A DNA stretch of 64,000 nucleotides. It comes from an uncultured Porphyromonadaceae bacterium (GTDB lineage: Bacteria; Bacteroidota; Bacteroidia; Bacteroidales; Muribaculaceae). The stretch spans positions 46,077 through 110,076 of the forward strand of contig CABUIC010000006.1 of the NCBI GenBank assembly GCA_902491515.1, read 5' to 3'. Positions 26,926-36,435 of the stretch are shown one piece after another. Each line of letters begins with the position of its first letter. Within the stretch, counting starts at the first letter, position 1. The notes under the pieces are model-generated. The model was not told where the DNA came from. It was given only the letters and a program-made list of their open reading frames with translations, and searched no databases. The translations under genes and the position numbers were made by a program.

Positions 26926-28320
26926 ATGGAACTCAAGGATATCAGAAACATATACTTCGTTGGCGCCGGAGGCATAGGCATGGCCGCACTCGAGCGCTAC
27001 TTCCTCTCCCTCGGCAAGAAAGTCGCCGGGTACGACCGCACGCCCTCCGCCCTCACGTCCGAACTCGCCCGCGAGGGCGTGGAAATCACCTACACCGACT
27101 GCGCCGACACTATTCCGGCCCAATTCCGCACCCCGGCCGACACTCTCGTGGTCTACACCCCGGCCATCCCCGACGACAACGAAATTCTCGCCTTCTTCCG
27201 CCGCGGAGGCTTCGAGGTCGACAAGCGCTCCGCCGTCCTCGGCGCAATAACCCGCAGTTCCAAAGGCCTCTGCTTCGCGGGAACCCACGGCAAGACCACG
27301 ACCTCCTCAATGGCCGCCCACATCCTCCACTCAGGCCCCACGGGCTGCAACGCTTTCCTCGGAGGCATTCTCCTCGGATATAACAGCAACCTCATGCTCA
27401 GCGAGTCCTCGCCCTTCAGCGTCATCGAAGCCGACGAGTACGACCGCTCTTTCCATACCCTCCGCCCCTACATCGCCGTAATCAACGCCACGGACCCCGA
27501 CCACCTCGACATCTACGGCACCGAAGAGGCATACCTCGAGAGCTTCGCCCACTTCACAGAGCTCATCCAGCCCGGCGGTATGCTCCTGATCCACACAGGC
27601 CTGAAGCTCAAGCCCCGCCCCGGCAAGGACGTCCGCACATTCACCTTCTCCCGCACCGAAGGCGACTTCCACGCCGCCAATATCCGCCGGGGCGAGGGGC
27701 GCATCGTCTTCGACTTCGTCTATCCCGGCGGAACCATAGCAGATATCGAACTCGGTGTACCCGTCGACATCAACATCGACAATGCCGTGGCCGCACTCGC
27801 AGCCGTCTGGCTCGCCGGAGAGCTCACTCCCGACCTCGCCCGTAAGGCCATGGCCTCGTACCCCGGAGTCGAGCGCCGCTTCCAGTTCCACCTCCGCCCC
27901 GCCGAAGGCGACCCCCGCGCCATCATCGACGACTACGCCCACCATCCCGACGAACTCCGCAGCTCAATCCGCTCGGTCCGCGCACTCTTCCCTGGGCGCC
28001 GGCTCACCGTTGCATTCCAGCCCCACCTCTACTCCCGCACCCGCGACTTCGCCGCCCAGTTCGCCGAGGCCCTCTCCGGCGCCGATTCCGTTATCCTCGT
28101 CGACCTCTACCCGGCCCGCGAGGAGCCCATTCCCGGAATCAGCGAGAAAACCATCTTCGACAAGGTGAAATGTGCCGACAAGGAGATGATTTCCAAGCAG
28201 GATTTTGTAAATCGGCTAAAAAATCGTAACTTTGACGTTCTATTGACGGCCGGCGCCGGGGACCTCAATATCCTCACCGCCCGGCTCGCCGATGAAATTG
28301 CCGGCGAACGCCGGAAATAA
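26926..28320 (+). CDS. murC: MurC, UDP-MurNAc:L-Ala ligase
   Basis: First amino-acid ligase of the Mur pathway. Seen: N-terminal IYFVGAGGIGMAALERYFL, P-loop AGTHGKTTTSSMAAHIL, EADEYDRSFHTL, INATDPDHLDIYG, and the C-terminal DDYAHHPDELRSSI. At 464 residues it has the usual length; the ATG at 26926 is preferred to upstream codons inside murG. Its last 120 bases contain a perfect promoter for the genes that follow. Confidence 0.97.
   Translation: MELKDIRNIYFVGAGGIGMAALERYFLSLGKKVAGYDRTPSALTSELAREGVEITYTDCADTIPAQFRTPADTLVVYTPAIPDDNEILAFFRRGGFEVDKRSAVLGAITRSSKGLCFAGTHGKTTTSSMAAHILHSGPTGCNAFLGGILLGYNSNLMLSESSPFSVIEADEYDRSFHTLRPYIAVINATDPDHLDIYGTEEAYLESFAHFTELIQPGGMLLIHTGLKLKPRPGKDVRTFTFSRTEGDFHAANIRRGEGRIVFDFVYPGGTIADIELGVPVDINIDNAVAALAAVWLAGELTPDLARKAMASYPGVERRFQFHLRPAEGDPRAIIDDYAHHPDELRSSIRSVRALFPGRRLTVAFQPHLYSRTRDFAAQFAEALSGADSVILVDLYPAREEPIPGISEKTIFDKVKCADKEMISKQDFVNRLKNRNFDVLLTAGAGDLNILTARLADEIAGERRK
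28204..28234 (+). promoter_or_regulatory. Consensus promoter inside murC, facing ftsQAZ
   Basis: TTTG at 28204-28207, 19 bases, then TAACTTTG at 28227-28234, about 110 bases before the ftsQ ATG and within the murC coding sequence. This would allow ftsQ-ftsA-ftsZ to be expressed apart from the Mur enzymes. Confidence 0.65.
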
Positions 28321-28343
28321 GCCCCCGAAAGCCTTTTTCAAAG

Positions 28344-29255
28344 ATGATAAGCAGAAATTCCATAGTGATGTGCGTGCTGGCAGCCGTCCTGCTGGCATAC
28401 CTCTGCTTCGCCATGATGATTACCGCCGACTCCGCCGCCCGCGACACAATGCGTCTCGGAATGCGCGTCAGCGTCGCCGACACTCTCATGACCCACTTCA
28501 TCACCCCGGCCGACATTATCCGCGAAAGCGGCATCGACCCCGACACCCTCGGCCGGTGCCCCATCGGACGCTTCGGCCTCGACGCCCTCGAGCGCCGCCT
28601 CAGGGCCTCCGACAAGGTCGAGAGCGTCAACGCATGGATTGCCGCCGACGGGGCTCTCCACGTCGACGTCGTCCCGATGACTCCCGTCGCGCGCGTCTTC
28701 GAGAAAGGCTCAAAGTCATACTACATCAACAGCCAGGGCAAACGCATATCAGCCGACCCGCGCTACCACCTCGACGTCCCCGTGGTCCTCGGCAGATTCG
28801 ACAGCGTATATCCTGCCACGCGCCTCCTCCCCCTCCTCGACCACATAGCGCGCACCCCCGAGCTCTCCGCCCTCGTGTCAACCCTCGTCCAGGACCGCAA
28901 GGGCGACATCATCATAGTACCCACTATCGTCGGACACGTCATCAACTTCGGCGACACCGCCGACGTCGCCGACAAGTTCCGCCGCCTCCGCACCTTCTAC
29001 CTCAAGGTCATCCCCTCCAAGGGATGGGAGATGTACGACACCATCTCCGTCAAGTGGCGCGGTCGCGTAATAGCCTCCCGACGCCGGAGCAAACTCGCAC
29101 CCGTCGCTCTCGCGACTGTCCTCGAAGACTCCGTGGAATACGAGGAATTCGACGACCTCTCCACCATGACCGACCCGACCACCGTTGCCGAAGGGCTCGC
29201 CGACGAAGAGAAAATCCTCCCTGAGCTCCCCCCTCCCCCTGCCAAGAAACCTTAA
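28344..29255 (+). CDS. ftsQ: FtsQ-like division protein
   Basis: A bitopic divisome protein: short cytoplasmic N-terminus, membrane helix (about residues 7-25), a POTRA-like region (about 45-115) and a beta domain. Sequence conservation is low, but RVFEKGSKSYYINSQGKRISAD and VPVVLGRFD match the FtsQ pattern, and the position between murC and ftsA is the normal one. The Pro-rich end (ELPPPPAKKP) is unremarkable. 303 residues. Confidence 0.88.
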   Translation: MISRNSIVMCVLAAVLLAYLCFAMMITADSAARDTMRLGMRVSVADTLMTHFITPADIIRESGIDPDTLGRCPIGRFGLDALERRLRASDKVESVNAWIAADGALHVDVVPMTPVARVFEKGSKSYYINSQGKRISADPRYHLDVPVVLGRFDSVYPATRLLPLLDHIARTPELSALVSTLVQDRKGDIIIVPTIVGHVINFGDTADVADKFRRLRTFYLKVIPSKGWEMYDTISVKWRGRVIASRRRSKLAPVALATVLEDSVEYEEFDDLSTMTDPTTVAEGLADEEKILPELPPPPAKKP

Positions 29256-29296
29256 TCAAACTCTCCTTCAGTACCACCGATACCGCAATCTTCAAT

Positions 29297-30907
29297 ATGG
29301 AACCCCGCAGCATAGTAGCAATCGAAATTTCCTCCTCCAAAATAAAGGGTGGAGTGGCCACGGTAGACGCCTCCGGAGTGCTTACCGTGCTCGCTGTCGA
29401 AGAAATCAAGGCCGTCGACAATGTCCGCTACGGCCGAGTCCAGAACGTCCAGGAGGTTTCCTCCGGCGTCAACGAAATAATCCGCAAGCTCGAGAACAAT
29501 CCCGCCGTCGCCCCGAACAAGATTGTCGGAGTCGTCGTTCCCGTCGGTGGCCGCTCCCTCGGCTCCATTCCCGCTTCCGGAACTCTCACCTTCCCAGGCG
29601 ACATCGAGATTCTCGCCGACACCGTCAACCGCCTCAAGCAGGAGGCGCTCAAGGACGTTGTCACCACCAAGGCTATCGAGGCTGTCCTTCCGAGGACCTT
29701 CTTCGTCAACAACGTCGCCGTGGCTAAGCCCGTCGGAAACTACGGCCAGCGCTTCCGCGGAGAGTTCGTCCTCATCGCCATAGCTCCCGAGACACGCCGC
29801 AACCTCGAGCGCGTGAAATTCGAGAGCATAACCGGCGACCGCGTTTTCCAGCGCCTACGCGCCACCGCCGTCGCCGACCTCGTCCTCACTGACACCGAGC
29901 GCCAGCTCGGGTGCGCCCTCGTAGACTTCGGCGCCGAGACCGTCACGGTATCCGTCTACAAGGAAGGTGCCCTCTGCTACCTTTCCACCCTCCCCATAGG
30001 CTCAAGGACCATCACACGCGACCTAATGAACGGCCTCACCCTCACCGAAGAGCGCGCCGAGGAGTTCAAGACCACCATCGGAAACGCGGCCCTCCCCGAA
30101 TCCGGCTCCGCCGCCGGCGACGCTACTGCCGTCGAAGTCAACAACTTCGTCCAGGCACGCGCCGGAGAAATCGCCGCTAACATCGTGCACCAGATTCTTC
30201 AGAGCGGATACAAGGCTGCCGAACTCGCCGCAGGAATAATCCTCACCGGCGGCGGCTCGAAGCTCCGAAACTTCGACAACGTCCTCGGTGCGCAGAGCAA
30301 GATGAGCGTCCGCCCTGCCAGCATTCCCCCCGTAGTCGAGTTCCACTCCTCTTTCGACCGCTCAGGCGACAATATCGACATCGTCGCGCTCCTCTGGGCC
30401 GGAGCCCGCTCCCCCAAGGTCGTCGACTGCCTATATATGCCCCCCAAGTCCACGATTGTCTTCGAGGACCCCGAGCCTGAACCCGAGTACGTAGCTCCCG
30501 CCGCCGCACCCGCCCCGGCCGACATCGCCGGAGAGCCCGGAGAAGAAGAGGCCGAACCCCACGTAGAGAAGCGCCGCGGAGGCCTTGCCGGCATCTTCGG
30601 GCGACACAAGCGGCGCGCGGAATCCGACGAGGACGTCCTCGCCGACGACCCCGACTTCGAGGAAAATCCCGAAGAGACCGAAGAATACGTCGAGGAGCAC
30701 ATCGAGGAAGAAATCGAGGACGCCGACACGAATCCGGCCCCCGACGACCCATTCGAGGACGAACCTCAGGCCGCCAGAGGCCGGAAGGGCGGAAATCCCT
30801 TCTCCGGCATAGGCAAGAGCCTCGACAACATCACCCGACGCATCGGCGACTTCCTCCGTATGCCCGAGGATCCTGAAGACGACGGATACGAACCCCCTAT
30901 CAAGTGA
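29297..30907 (+). CDS. ftsA: FtsA, FtsZ membrane tether
   Basis: Actin-fold protein that anchors FtsZ to the membrane. Seen: the opening SIVAIEISSSKIKGG, the SHS2-insert (1C) region, LTDTERQLGCALVDFGAETVTVSVY and the second phosphate loop GIILTGGGSKLRN. At 536 residues it is longer than E. coli FtsA: after about residue 390 comes an acidic, Pro/Glu-rich linker (about 390-490) and then an amphipathic helix (GKSLDNITRRIGDFLR) that fits the membrane-targeting helix. Such long linkers occur in other Bacteroidota. Confidence 0.95.
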   Translation: MEPRSIVAIEISSSKIKGGVATVDASGVLTVLAVEEIKAVDNVRYGRVQNVQEVSSGVNEIIRKLENNPAVAPNKIVGVVVPVGGRSLGSIPASGTLTFPGDIEILADTVNRLKQEALKDVVTTKAIEAVLPRTFFVNNVAVAKPVGNYGQRFRGEFVLIAIAPETRRNLERVKFESITGDRVFQRLRATAVADLVLTDTERQLGCALVDFGAETVTVSVYKEGALCYLSTLPIGSRTITRDLMNGLTLTEERAEEFKTTIGNAALPESGSAAGDATAVEVNNFVQARAGEIAANIVHQILQSGYKAAELAAGIILTGGGSKLRNFDNVLGAQSKMSVRPASIPPVVEFHSSFDRSGDNIDIVALLWAGARSPKVVDCLYMPPKSTIVFEDPEPEPEYVAPAAAPAPADIAGEPGEEEAEPHVEKRRGGLAGIFGRHKRRAESDEDVLADDPDFEENPEETEEYVEEHIEEEIEDADTNPAPDDPFEDEPQAARGRKGGNPFSGIGKSLDNITRRIGDFLRMPEDPEDDGYEPPIK

Positions 30908-30951
30908 ACATCAGGCCCCACATTCTTTAACGACTAATTTTTCTCCTGTAT

Positions 30952-32310
30952 ATGGAAGACAACAGAGACACCGAACATCTCAAGAAATATCAGACGGGGG
31001 TGCCTGAAGGCGGCCCGAAGTCCCACGACCACCTTATCCTCGTGATCGGCGTGGGCGGCGGCGGCTCAAACGCCGTGAACCATATGTTCTCACAGCATGT
31101 CGACGACATCCAGTTCGTCGTCGCCAATACCGATATGCAGGCGCTCGAAATGTCGCCTGTCCCCACTAAGCTCCTCCTCGGCCCGGAGACCACCGAAGGT
31201 CTCGGCGCAGGAGGAAAGCCCGAAGTAGCCCGCGAGGCCGCTGAGGAAAGCATAGAGGAAATCCGCCAGCTCCTCACTCCCAAGCCCAACATGGTCTTCG
31301 TCACCGCCGGTATGGGCGGTGGCACCGGTACCGGAGCTTCCCCCGTCGTGGCCCGCGCAGCAAAGGAACGCGGCATCCTCACCGTAGGCATCGTCACGAT
31401 TCCTTTCTTCTTCGAGGGAATGCCGAAAATCCGCATGGCTTTACGTGGCGCCGAGGAGCTCGGCCGGTATGTCGACGCTCTTCTCGTCATCAACAACGAC
31501 CGCCTCGCCGAGATTTATCCCGACCTCGAGTTCAGCCTCGCATTCGCAAAGGCCGATGACATTCTCACCGTCGCCGCACGTTCCATCTCCGAGATTATCA
31601 CGACACCCATCATGATCAACCTCGATATGCGCGACGTCGACACCACCCTCCGCGACGGCGTTACGGCACTCATTTCCGTAGGTTACGGCGAAGGCGAGAA
31701 CCGAATGACAAAGGCGATTCAGAACGCACTCCGCTCCCCCCTCATGCGAGACTTCGATGTCTACACCTCCAAGCGCCTTCTCTTCGCTTTCTACTTCTCG
31801 CGCACCATCGATCCACCATACACCGCAGCCGAGAGCAACGAAATCACCCAGTTCATCCGCGATATGAACCTCGAAGTGAACGTTATCTGGGGTTACGGCT
31901 ACGACGACACCCTCGGAAACCAGGTGAAGTTCACCCTCCTCGCTTCAGGATTCGACATTACCGTCAACGGCAGTGTCGTGGCCAAAGGCGGTGAGCCCAC
32001 TCAGGTCATCAAGGGCGCAGACACCCCCGATGCCGGGCCAACCGACGCCGCCATGGACGAAAAACTCATCCAGAACTACGGCACCGAAAAGCTCGACGAC
32101 CTCCGCCGCAAGAAAGAGACCGAAAACTACATTATCCTCGAGGCCGAACAGCTCGACAGCGACGAGGCGATCGAGGCCCTCGAGCGCACACCCGCATTCC
32201 TCCGCGGCAAGCGGGCAGCCGCTTCCGTCAAGACCGGAACAGCCCAGCCCCAGAGCGCCGACCAGCCTAAGAAACCCAACATTATTCCTTTCTCACTCGA
32301 AGACAGATGA
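30952..32310 (+). CDS. ftsZ: FtsZ, tubulin-like division GTPase
   Basis: Forms the Z-ring. Seen: nucleotide-binding GVGGGGSNAVNHM, the tubulin signature GGGTGTGASPVVA, the T7-loop region (NLDMRDVDTTL), a C-terminal linker, and a short conserved peptide-like segment TPAFLRGKR near residue 418, resembling the IPAFLR tail that binds FtsA, followed by about 30 more residues. 452 residues, long as usual in this phylum. The sirtuin gene overlaps its stop by four bases. Confidence 0.97.
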   Translation: MEDNRDTEHLKKYQTGVPEGGPKSHDHLILVIGVGGGGSNAVNHMFSQHVDDIQFVVANTDMQALEMSPVPTKLLLGPETTEGLGAGGKPEVAREAAEESIEEIRQLLTPKPNMVFVTAGMGGGTGTGASPVVARAAKERGILTVGIVTIPFFFEGMPKIRMALRGAEELGRYVDALLVINNDRLAEIYPDLEFSLAFAKADDILTVAARSISEIITTPIMINLDMRDVDTTLRDGVTALISVGYGEGENRMTKAIQNALRSPLMRDFDVYTSKRLLFAFYFSRTIDPPYTAAESNEITQFIRDMNLEVNVIWGYGYDDTLGNQVKFTLLASGFDITVNGSVVAKGGEPTQVIKGADTPDAGPTDAAMDEKLIQNYGTEKLDDLRRKKETENYIILEAEQLDSDEAIEALERTPAFLRGKRAAASVKTGTAQPQSADQPKKPNIIPFSLEDR

Positions 32311-33005
32311 AAAAGCTCGTCGTTTCAACAGGAGCAGGCATCAGTGCCGAAAGCGGCATCTCGACCTTCCGCGACGCCGGCGGTCTGTGGGAAAGCTACC
32401 CCGTGATGGACGTGGCGAGCCACGACGGCTACCTCCGCAATCCCGCCCTCGTCCACAAGTTCTACAACGGGCGCCGCAAGGACCTCCTCAAGGCCTCCCC
32501 CAACGCCGCCCACTTCCTCCTCCACGACCTCGAGGACGAGGGCTGGGACGTATACGTCATTACCCAGAACGTCGACAACCTCCACGAGCGCGCTGGTCAG
32601 CGGAAGGTCATGCACCTCCACGGCGAGCTCATGAAGGTCCGCGCCGTCGACGACGAGTCAAAGGTCTATGAACTCAGACCCGAGGCACTCGAGACGACCC
32701 CCGAAACCGTTATCGACGGACACCGCGTCCGCCCGCACATCGTCTTCTTCCAGGAGGCCGTGCCCATGTTCGAGCCCGCCACCGGGCTTGCCGCCGAGGC
32801 CGACGTTTTCGTAATCATCGGAACTTCCCTCGTGGTCTACCCCGCCGCCGCACTCCTTCAGTACGTGCGCCGTGGCGTACCCGTCTACTACATCGACCCG
32901 CACCCCGCCGCTGTCCCAGAAGGCGTCACTGTCATACGCAAGACCGCGACCGAGGGCATGCGCGAACTCTTCCGCATCCTCACCGGCAAGGAACCTCAAC
33001 GATAA
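32307..33005 (+). CDS. SIR2-family NAD-dependent protein deacylase, without zinc cysteines
   Basis: A sirtuin of 232 residues. Seen: STGAGISAESGISTFRDAGGLW at the NAD site (split by the usual GAG motif), ITQNVDNLHERAG, the catalytic His in HLHGEL, and GTSLVVYPAA. The protein contains no cysteine, so the structural zinc ribbon found in E. coli CobB is absent; the segment after HLHGEL is instead a short Asp/Glu-rich linker. Several Bacteroidota sirtuins share this trait. It overlaps ftsZ by four bases and is probably co-expressed. Acyl specificity is unknown. Confidence 0.9.
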   Translation: MKKLVVSTGAGISAESGISTFRDAGGLWESYPVMDVASHDGYLRNPALVHKFYNGRRKDLLKASPNAAHFLLHDLEDEGWDVYVITQNVDNLHERAGQRKVMHLHGELMKVRAVDDESKVYELRPEALETTPETVIDGHRVRPHIVFFQEAVPMFEPATGLAAEADVFVIIGTSLVVYPAAALLQYVRRGVPVYYIDPHPAAVPEGVTVIRKTATEGMRELFRILTGKEPQR

Positions 33006-33032
33006 TATCTAAAATTACATATATTCATCACC

Positions 33033-33482
33033 ATGGACTTATATACCCAGGTAGAAAGCGGCATCAAGGCCGCAATGCTCGCCAAGGACCGCCTCCGCCT
33101 TCAGGCCCTCCGAGGCATCAAGAAGGAATTCCTCGAGGCAAAGACCGCCCCGGGCTCCAACGGCGAGCTCTCCGACGAGGCCGCCATGAAAATCCTCGTC
33201 AAGATGGCCAAGCAACGCCGCGAAAGCGCCAAGATATACACCGAGCAGAACCGCCCGGAGCTCGCTGAAACCGAGCTCGCCGAGACTGCCGTAATCGAGG
33301 AATTCCTCCCAAAGGCCCTCTCCCCCGAGGAACTCGAGGCCGAAATCCGCAAGATTATCGAACAGGTGGGCGCCAAGTCCCCGGCCGAAATCGGCAAAGT
33401 TATGGGCGTAGCGACTAAGGCCCTCGCCGGACGAGCCGACGGACGCGCCATATCTCAGATGGCAAAGCAGCTCCTTTCCTGA
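33033..33482 (+). CDS. YqeY/GatB-domain protein
   Basis: A 149-residue protein of the YqeY family, related to the tail domain of the GatB amidotransferase subunit. Seen: an N-terminal helical part with LRLQALRGIKKEFLEAK, the AMKILVKMAKQRRESAKIY motif, and the C-terminal KSPAEIGKVMGVATKALAGRADG. It may bind tRNA by analogy with GatB, but its role is not established. It follows the sirtuin gene by 27 bases. Confidence 0.93.
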   Translation: MDLYTQVESGIKAAMLAKDRLRLQALRGIKKEFLEAKTAPGSNGELSDEAAMKILVKMAKQRRESAKIYTEQNRPELAETELAETAVIEEFLPKALSPEELEAEIRKIIEQVGAKSPAEIGKVMGVATKALAGRADGRAISQMAKQLLS

Positions 33483-33516
33483 TTTTTGTAAATCATATAT
33501 CACATCATATAGCATT

Positions 33517-34788
33517 ATGTTGACGATTCAGCAGATCAAGGCCGATCCCGAGCAGGTTGTGGCTCGCCTGGCCATTAAGGGCTTCGACGGCAAGGACGCC
33601 ATTGCCCGCGTCATAGCTCTCGACGACCGTCGCCGCGAACTCCAGCTCAAGAACGACAATGCCGCCGCTCAGCTCAAGAAAATGAGCGACGCTATCGGCA
33701 AGGCCATGAAGGCCGGAAACAAGGACGAGGCCGAAGCCGCAAAGAAAGAGCAGGCCGCCCTCAAGGACGAGCAGAAGGCTTTTGCCGACGAACTCGCAAA
33801 GACCGAGGCGGATATCCGCACCGAACTCCTCAATATCCCCAACCTCCCCTGCGCCATGGTTCCCGAGGGACGCACGGCCGAGGACAACGTTGTCGAAAAG
33901 ACCGGCGGACCCATGCCCGAGCTCCCCGCCGACGCTCTCCCCCACTGGGACCTCGCAAAAAAATACAACCTCATCGACTTCGACCTCGGCGTGAAGATTA
34001 CAGGCGCAGGATTCCCCGTATACCTCGGCAAGGGCGCCAAGCTCCAGCGCGCGCTCATCCAGTTCTTCCTCGACGAGGCTTCAAAAGCCGGATACCTTGA
34101 GGTCCAGCCTCCCTACGTTGTGAACGAAGCCTCCGGCTACGGCACCGGACAGCTCCCCGACAAGGAAGGACAGATGTACTACTGCCCCGCCGACGGCCTC
34201 TACCTCATCCCCACCGCCGAAGTCCCCGTCACAAACCTCTACCGCGACGTCATAATCCCCGCCGACAGACTCCCCATCAAGAACTGCGCCTACTCCGCAT
34301 GCTTCCGCCGCGAGGCCGGCTCCTACGGCCGTGACGTCCGCGGCCTCAACCGCCTCCACCAGTTCGACAAGGTCGAGATTGTACGCATCGAGAAGCCCGA
34401 GAACTCCTACGCCGCCCTCGAGGAGATGAAGGACCACGTCCAGGGCCTCCTCGAAAAGCTCGGTCTGCCCTGGCATATCCTCCGCCTCTGCGGCGGCGAC
34501 ATGAGCTTCACTTCCGCAATCACCTTCGACTTCGAGGTCTTCTCCGCCGCACAGAAACGCTGGCTCGAAGTATCCTCCGTTTCAAATTTCGAGACATATC
34601 AGGCAAACCGCCTCAAGTGCCGCTTCCGCGGCGACGACAAGAAGACACAGCTCTGCCACACCCTCAACGGATCGGCCCTTGCCCTCCCGCGCATCATGGC
34701 TGCCCTCCTCGAGAACAACCAGACCCCAGAGGGCATCGTAGTTCCCGAATGCCTCCGCAAGTACACCGGCTTCGACATCATCGACTGA
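33517..34788 (+). CDS. serS: Seryl-tRNA synthetase
   Basis: Charges tRNA-Ser. Seen: the N-terminal long coiled-coil arm (about residues 28-105) that grips the long variable arm of tRNA-Ser, and the class II core with motif 2 (CFRREAGSYGRDVRGLNRLHQFDKVE, in parts) and motif 3 (NGSALALPRIMAALLEN). The 423-residue length is typical. A strong terminator lies 45 bases downstream. Confidence 0.97.
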   Translation: MLTIQQIKADPEQVVARLAIKGFDGKDAIARVIALDDRRRELQLKNDNAAAQLKKMSDAIGKAMKAGNKDEAEAAKKEQAALKDEQKAFADELAKTEADIRTELLNIPNLPCAMVPEGRTAEDNVVEKTGGPMPELPADALPHWDLAKKYNLIDFDLGVKITGAGFPVYLGKGAKLQRALIQFFLDEASKAGYLEVQPPYVVNEASGYGTGQLPDKEGQMYYCPADGLYLIPTAEVPVTNLYRDVIIPADRLPIKNCAYSACFRREAGSYGRDVRGLNRLHQFDKVEIVRIEKPENSYAALEEMKDHVQGLLEKLGLPWHILRLCGGDMSFTSAITFDFEVFSAAQKRWLEVSSVSNFETYQANRLKCRFRGDDKKTQLCHTLNGSALALPRIMAALLENNQTPEGIVVPECLRKYTGFDIID

Positions 34789-34833
34789 CAGGCCTTAGAG
34801 CCTCCTTAAGCATTTAAGCTTGTAAACAATAAC

Positions 34834-34869
34834 TTACGCATCCCACACCATGGGGTGCGTAACTTTTTT
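34834..34869 (+). terminator. Rho-independent terminator after serS
   Basis: A 12-base-pair stem (34834-34845 with 34851-34862, one T-G pair) with a five-base loop, followed by C and six T (34864-34869). Weak 9-base-period repeats at 34788-34822 precede it. Confidence 0.85.
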
Positions 34870-34916
34870 GCGAATTTTTTTTACAACTTTTTAGACACTC
34901 TTTTGTGTCTTTTTTG

Positions 34917-34924
34917 TAACTTTG
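34917..34924 (+). promoter_or_regulatory. -7 promoter element (TAACTTTG) of the M28 lipoprotein gene
   Basis: A perfect TAnnTTTG 22 bases before the ATG at 34947, in an AT-rich region directly after the serS terminator. Confidence 0.7.
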
Positions 34925-34946
34925 CAAAAAATAGCATCTGACTGTC

Positions 34947-35960
34947 ATGAAATTACTCGGTGTATGCCTGTCCCTGGCATTGGGACTCTTTGGCGCAAGC
35001 TGTAGCGGCAATAAAACCGCCGGGGGGACCACGCCGTCGTCCGAAGGGACGACGACAATAGCTGACCGCCTCATCGGCGATTTCCAGACTGACAGTGCCT
35101 ACGCTCATATCGCCCGGCAGGTGGCTTTCGGTCCGAGAGTGCCCGGAACTCCCGGCCACAAAGCATGCAGAGACTATATTATCCGCACACTTCGGGAATA
35201 TGCCGCCGACACTATTGTTGTCCAGGATGCTAAAGTCACCGCTTTCAACGGCGACCGACTGCCCATTACAAATATTTTCGCCGGTTTTTCGCCGGCCGAG
35301 AGCCGACGGATTCTCCTCGTAGCCCACTGGGACACACGCCCCTGGGCCGACATGGAAACCACCGAAGAGCTTCGCGAGAAACCTATCCCCGGCGCTAACG
35401 ACGGCGCCTCAGGCGTGGGAGTGCTCCTCGAGCTCGCACGCAATTTCCAGCTCCGCGACCCCGAAGTCGGGGTTGACCTCCTCTTCGTCGACGCCGAGGA
35501 CTACGGATCCTCTTCCGGCTTCTCCGACAAGACCGAATCCTGGTGCCTCGGCACCCAGTACTGGGTCGAGCACATGCCCTACGGCAAGAACCGGCTCCTG
35601 CCGGCCTACGGCATCCTCCTCGACATGGTAGGCGGCACAAACGCCCGATTCTATCAGGAGATGTTCTCCCTCCAGAACGCACGCTCGGCCACTTCTCGGA
35701 TCTGGGCCGAAGCCGACCATCTCGGATACGGCGACATTTTCATCAACAGCCCCGGTGGTGCCGTCACCGACGACCACGTGTTCCTCAATCAGGCCGGAAT
35801 CCCGACTGTCGACATTATCGAGACTATCAACGAAAAAACCGCCACATTCCCCCCGACATGGCACACCCATAGCGACAACCTCGAGAACATCGACCGCAAG
35901 AGCCTCGAGGCCGTCGGACGCACTGTCCTGAATGTGGTCTACAAAGAAAAAGCAAAATGA
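34947..35960 (+). CDS. M28-family glutaminyl-peptide cyclotransferase-like lipoprotein
   Basis: An exported lipoprotein (lipobox GASC near residue 20) with the M28 zinc-dependent fold. Visible metal-site motifs are AHWDTRPWAD, GANDGASGVGVLLELAR, FVDAEDYG and the C-terminal HTHSDNLENID. The WCLGTQYWVE segment resembles glutaminyl cyclases of Bacteroidota rather than aminopeptidases; those enzymes form N-terminal pyroglutamate on exported proteins whose signal peptidase cut exposes Gln. An aminopeptidase activity cannot be excluded. Own promoter; sufE starts within its stop codon. Confidence 0.82.
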   Translation: MKLLGVCLSLALGLFGASCSGNKTAGGTTPSSEGTTTIADRLIGDFQTDSAYAHIARQVAFGPRVPGTPGHKACRDYIIRTLREYAADTIVVQDAKVTAFNGDRLPITNIFAGFSPAESRRILLVAHWDTRPWADMETTEELREKPIPGANDGASGVGVLLELARNFQLRDPEVGVDLLFVDAEDYGSSSGFSDKTESWCLGTQYWVEHMPYGKNRLLPAYGILLDMVGGTNARFYQEMFSLQNARSATSRIWAEADHLGYGDIFINSPGGAVTDDHVFLNQAGIPTVDIIETINEKTATFPPTWHTHSDNLENIDRKSLEAVGRTVLNVVYKEKAK

Positions 35961-36373
35961 CTATCGAAGAACGACAGCAGGAAATCATCGACGAGTTCAG
36001 CGAGCTCGACGACTGGATGGACCGCTACGCAATGATAATTGACCTCGGAAACCAGCTCCCGCCCTTCGACCCCGCACTCAAAACCCCCGACCGCCTCATC
36101 GAAGGCTGTCAGAGCCGCGTATGGCTCGACGGTCAGCTCACCCCCGAAGGCCTCGTCATATATCAGGCCGATTCCGACGCTATTATCGTAAAAGGAATAA
36201 TCTCGCTCCTCATAAGCGTCCTCAACGGCCACACCCCGCTGGAAATCCTCGACGCACGCCTCCGCTTCATCGACGAAATAGGCCTCAGCGAGCACCTCTC
36301 CCCCACTCGTGCGAACGGACTCGTCGCAATGGTAAAGCAAATGCGCGCCTACGCCGCCGCATTCGCCCACTGA
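35957..36373 (+). CDS. sufE: SufE-like sulfur acceptor
   Basis: Accepts persulfide sulfur from SufS during Fe-S cluster assembly. Seen: the reactive Cys51 in EGCQSRVW, at the same residue number as in E. coli SufE, and the conserved DSDAIIVKGIISLLI. 138 residues. It overlaps the M28 gene by four bases. No other suf genes are near, so it is encoded apart from the SUF operon. Confidence 0.93.
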   Translation: MTIEERQQEIIDEFSELDDWMDRYAMIIDLGNQLPPFDPALKTPDRLIEGCQSRVWLDGQLTPEGLVIYQADSDAIIVKGIISLLISVLNGHTPLEILDARLRFIDEIGLSEHLSPTRANGLVAMVKQMRAYAAAFAH

Positions 36374-36396
36374 TTCGCCCTATCCTATCTCCTGCC

Positions 36397-36416
36397 CCCT
36401 CCGATTCGCCGGAGGG
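36397..36416. terminator. Hairpin between convergent sufE and the TPR/HTH regulator
   Basis: CCCTCCG (36397-36403) pairs with CGGAGGG (36410-36416). No T tract follows on either strand nearby, so terminator function is uncertain; position between convergent genes is suggestive. Confidence 0.3.
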
Positions 36417-36435
36417 CAGTTGTGTGTAATCCCCC

